Positions 13,707 to 16,378 of a stretch of DNA of 16,378 bases are shown here, one piece after another. The number at the start of each line of letters is the position of its first letter. Within the stretch, counting starts at the first letter, position 1. The translations under genes and the position numbers were made by a program. Origin of the DNA: Bacteroidota bacterium. Lineage in GTDB: Bacteria > Bacteroidota > Ignavibacteria > UBA10030. The notes under the pieces were generated by a model. That model made no database searches, had not been told where the DNA came from, and saw only the letters and a program-made list of their open reading frames with translations. Location: NCBI GenBank assembly GCA_003519375.1, contig DOWV01000225.1, positions 1 to 16,378 on the forward strand, read 5' to 3'.

Positions 13707-15782
13707 ATGGCGGTTGACACAAAGCGGACAAAGGGAAGCAAAGGCGAGCCGAAGAACGGTAACGCGAAGGCAAACGGCGGAGGAGGGTACACCGCCGATG
13801 ACATAACCGTTCTGAAGGGCCTGGAGGCGGTACGGCGGCGGCCCGCAATGTACATCGGAGACACAAGCGCACGCGGTCTTCACCACCTCGTCTACGAGGT
13901 TGTGGACAACTCAATCGACGAGGCGTTGGGCGGATACTGTAAGAATATTATCGTCACCATGAACAGCGACGGATCGATCACCGTTGAAGACGACGGGCGC
14001 GGTATCCCGACAGATATTCACCCGCAGGAAAAGCGGTCGGCGCTGGAAGTTGTCATGACGGTTCTCCATGCCGGCGGCAAGTTCGACAAGAACACGTACA
14101 AAGTATCGGGTGGTTTACACGGCGTAGGCGTTTCGGTGGTAAACGCCCTCAGTGAATGGTTGGAAGTTGAAGTTTCACGCGACGGGAAGGTCTCGTATCA
14201 AAAATACAAGAAGGGAGACCCCGTTGCCGCCGTCAAGACAATTGGAAAGGCAGAGAAGAGTAAGACGGGGACAAAGATCCGCTTTCTTCCTGACGGCAAC
14301 ATTTTCAAGAACAGAGTTTTCAAGTTTGAGACACTTGCCGAGCGCCTGAGAGAGCTGGCTTTTCTGAATCCCGAGGTCGTACTGCGCATCGAAGATAAGC
14401 GCACAAAGACCGGCGAGGAAGAAGTATTTCATTTTGAGGGCGGACTGCGGGAATTTGTGCAGTACATCGATGCGACAAGGCCATCAATTATTAAAAAGCC
14501 GTTTTACGCGAAGGGACAAGGCGAAGACGAAAGCGGCCGGATGGTTGAAGTAGAAGTTGCCATTCAGTACAACGACCAGTTCAGCGAAAACGTTTTCAGT
14601 TACGTGAATAACATTAACACCCACGAGGGGGGAACCCACCTGATCGGGTTCCGCACAGCCCTCACGCGAACGATCAATAATTTCGGCTATAAGAACGGGC
14701 TCATCAAAGAACAGGGCGTTCAGCTGGTAGGGGATGATTTCCGCGAGGGTCTGACGGCTGTGATCAGCGTAAAAGTCCCGGAGCCGCAGTTCGAAGGACA
14801 GACAAAAACAAAACTCGGCAACAGCGAAGTCAAGAGTATTGTCGAGTCGGTTGTTGGAGCCCAACTCCAGTCATGGCTTGAAGAAAACTCGCCGGATGCG
14901 AAACGAATCATCGATAAGACGCTGCGCGCGGCCGAAGCCCGGGAAGCAGCGCGAAAAGCGCGGGACCTTACACGGAGAAAAAATGCTCTCGACGGCGGGG
15001 GTTTGCCGGGAAAGCTGGCAGATTGTTCGATCAGCGATCCCGAACACTGCGAGCTGTACCTGGTTGAGGGTGATTCCGCAGGCGGCAGCGCGAAACAGGG
15101 ACGGGACCGAAGATTCCAGGCCATTCTTCCTCTCAAAGGAAAAATCCTCAACGTTGAAAAGGCCCGTCTCCACAAGATTCTGGAAAACGACGAAATCAGG
15201 GCAATTTTCACTGCAATCGGTGCCGGCGTCGGCGAAGAATTCGATCCATCGAAAATCCGCTACGGCAAAATCATCATCATGTGCGACGCGGACGTCGATG
15301 GATCGCACATTCGAACACTCCTCCTTACCCTCTTCTTCCGTTACATGAAAGAGCTCATTGAGCTCGGGCATGTCTACATCGCGCAGCCGCCGCTCTACAA
15401 GGTGAAGAAGGGCAAGCAGGAGGTCTATGCGTTTGATGAGGATGAGCGTGACGAGGCGGTGAAGAGAATGCGAAGCGAGAAGAGAGCAGCGAAGGGACAG
15501 AAGGCGGAAGAGGAAGAGGCGGCGGTGCCGGTTGGTGAAGAGGGAGTCGCCGTGAGCAGCGATGGCATCGTTATCTCGCGCTTCAAGGGTCTTGGCGAAA
15601 TGAATCCTGAGCAGCTTTGGGGAACAACCATGAATCCGGAATCGCGCACGATTCTCCAGGTGGCAATCGAAAACGCAGCCGATGCAGACCGCACGTTTTC
15701 TATTCTCATGGGCGACGAAGTTGAACCCCGCAGGGAATTCATCGAGAAGAACGCGAAGTATGTGCGAAACCTCGACGTATAA
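13707..15782 (+). CDS. gyrB: DNA gyrase subunit B
   Basis: GyrB supplies the ATPase and TOPRIM parts of gyrase, which introduces negative supercoils. In the GHKL ATPase domain, EVVDNSIDEAL at 64-74 holds the catalytic Glu64 and Asn68, DDGRGIP is at 95-101 and GGLHGVGVSVVNALS at 135-149. The QTK-type loop QTKTKLG is at 365-371. The TOPRIM domain has LVEGDSAGGSAKQGRDR at 452-468 and the metal-binding DADVDG at 527-532. The C-terminal block RFKGLGEM is at 625-632. At 691 residues it exceeds the common 635-650, owing to a Gly/Lys-rich N-terminal extension of about 28 residues and a charged insert at about 585-620. The ATG at 13707 has AGGA seven bases before it, overlapping the previous stop. gyrA follows after 48 bases. 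Confidence 0.97.
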   Translation: MAVDTKRTKGSKGEPKNGNAKANGGGGYTADDITVLKGLEAVRRRPAMYIGDTSARGLHHLVYEVVDNSIDEALGGYCKNIIVTMNSDGSITVEDDGRGIPTDIHPQEKRSALEVVMTVLHAGGKFDKNTYKVSGGLHGVGVSVVNALSEWLEVEVSRDGKVSYQKYKKGDPVAAVKTIGKAEKSKTGTKIRFLPDGNIFKNRVFKFETLAERLRELAFLNPEVVLRIEDKRTKTGEEEVFHFEGGLREFVQYIDATRPSIIKKPFYAKGQGEDESGRMVEVEVAIQYNDQFSENVFSYVNNINTHEGGTHLIGFRTALTRTINNFGYKNGLIKEQGVQLVGDDFREGLTAVISVKVPEPQFEGQTKTKLGNSEVKSIVESVVGAQLQSWLEENSPDAKRIIDKTLRAAEAREAARKARDLTRRKNALDGGGLPGKLADCSISDPEHCELYLVEGDSAGGSAKQGRDRRFQAILPLKGKILNVEKARLHKILENDEIRAIFTAIGAGVGEEFDPSKIRYGKIIIMCDADVDGSHIRTLLLTLFFRYMKELIELGHVYIAQPPLYKVKKGKQEVYAFDEDERDEAVKRMRSEKRAAKGQKAEEEEAAVPVGEEGVAVSSDGIVISRFKGLGEMNPEQLWGTTMNPESRTILQVAIENAADADRTFSILMGDEVEPRREFIEKNAKYVRNLDV

Positions 15783-15830
15783 CGAGATCAGGCAAGAGAG
15801 CACGAACCACGGGTTGAAACGGAAAAACGA

Positions 15831-16378
15831 ATGGCCACCGTAAACGAGAAAATCATACCGGTTGATATTGAAGAAGAGATGAAGGGATCGTACATCGATT
15901 ATTCGATGTCGGTCATCGTCGCGCGGGCCCTGCCCGACGTGCGCGACGGAATGAAGCCGGTTCACCGGCGCGTGCTCTACGGCATGCAAGATCTCGGTCT
16001 CGCAAGCAATCGGGCGTACAAGAAAAGCGCGCGCATCGTCGGCGAGGTGCTGGGTAAGTATCACCCGCATGGTGATTCCGCCGTCTACGACAGCATGGTG
16101 CGCATGGTGCAGGACTTCTCGTTGCGCTATCCGCTTGTTGACGGCCAGGGAAACTTCGGCTCGGTCGACGGTGATTCGCCCGCGGCGATGCGTTATACAG
16201 AGGCACGCCTCTCGAAAATTGCAGAAGAAATGCTCCGCGATCTCGAGAAGAACACGGTTGAGTTCACGCCGAACTTCGACGATACGCTCAAAGAACCGTC
16301 CGTTCTCCCGGGATTGTTTCCGAACCTTCTCTGCAACGGCGCGAGCGGTATTGCTGTCGGTATGGCGACGAACATTCC
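15831..16378 (+). CDS. gyrA: DNA gyrase subunit A (N-terminal part, cut by window end)
   Basis: The reading frame starting with ATG at 15831 stays open to the window edge and encodes the first 182 residues of GyrA, the DNA-cleaving subunit. The start MATVNEKIIPVDIEEEMKGS is followed by YIDYSMSVIVARALPDVRDG and MKPVHRRVLYGM. The quinolone-resistance region YHPHGDSAVYDSMVRM carries Ser83 and Asp87 in the susceptible-type form, and the catalytic tyrosine is Tyr122 in RYTEARLS; these happen to match E. coli numbering exactly. QGNFGSVDGDSPAAMRY points to GyrA rather than ParC. It lies 48 bases after gyrB with a modest GGA before the start, so co-transcription is likely. It is truncated only because the window ends. 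Confidence 0.96.
   Translation, partial: MATVNEKIIPVDIEEEMKGSYIDYSMSVIVARALPDVRDGMKPVHRRVLYGMQDLGLASNRAYKKSARIVGEVLGKYHPHGDSAVYDSMVRMVQDFSLRYPLVDGQGNFGSVDGDSPAAMRYTEARLSKIAEEMLRDLEKNTVEFTPNFDDTLKEPSVLPGLFPNLLCNGASGIAVGMATNI

Noticed and set aside
14871..16070. A 399-codon open frame on the minus strand, antisense to gyrB and gyrA
   Set aside because: It lies wholly opposite two clearly real genes, its translation resembles no family I know, and long antisense frames are common opposite genes with strong third-position bias.

Overview
This window spans a bacterial chromosomal replication origin and the conserved genes on both sides of it. It holds fourteen complete protein genes and one truncated one (gyrA). 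No RNA genes, insertion sequences, prophage genes or CRISPR arrays were seen. All genes left of about position 8640 lie on the minus strand and all genes right of about 9140 lie on the plus strand, so transcription runs away from the origin on both arms.

Left arm, reading leftward: rpmH, rnpA, yidD and yidC form one tight cluster (ribosomal protein L34, the RNase P protein, and membrane-protein insertion). It is closed by a strong intrinsic terminator at 5980-6013. A second cluster then begins with its own candidate promoter: mnmE, mnmG, rsmG, murQ and a DUF2461 gene (tRNA wobble modification, 16S rRNA methylation, cell-wall sugar recycling). Two near-perfect parS (ParB-binding) palindromes lie at the mnmE/mnmG and mnmG/rsmG junctions, but no parA or parB gene is present. 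Positions 1-50 hold no gene; the only structure seen there is a small inverted repeat at 27-41.

Origin: two gene-free stretches flank dnaA. The 506-base rpmH-dnaA gap carries three copies of TGTTGATAA (reverse complement TTATCAACA) and weaker DnaA-box variants. The 455-base dnaA-dnaN gap carries a head-to-tail run of four DnaA-box-like 9-mers, then triplets spaced by three bases that resemble a DnaA-trio, then a 50-base stretch of 14% GC. The layout looks like a bipartite oriC with the unwinding site downstream of dnaA, as in Bacillus subtilis.

Right arm: dnaN, recF, a DUF721/DciA-like gene, gyrB and the start of gyrA, covering the sliding clamp, gap repair, a probable helicase-loading factor and DNA gyrase.

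Organism: the short DUF721 protein between recF and gyrB, the YidC N-terminus beginning MDR, and the DUF2461 gene fit the Bacteroidota/Chlorobiota/Ignavibacteria (FCB) group. Clear Shine-Dalgarno sequences before several genes argue against classical Bacteroidetes and make an Ignavibacteria- or Chlorobi-like lineage more likely. This placement is inference from memory of the families and was not tested by a search. The region is conserved core genome. I see no new multi-gene system; the items of most interest are the parS sites built into start regions, the bipartite origin and the dnaN-recF junction.
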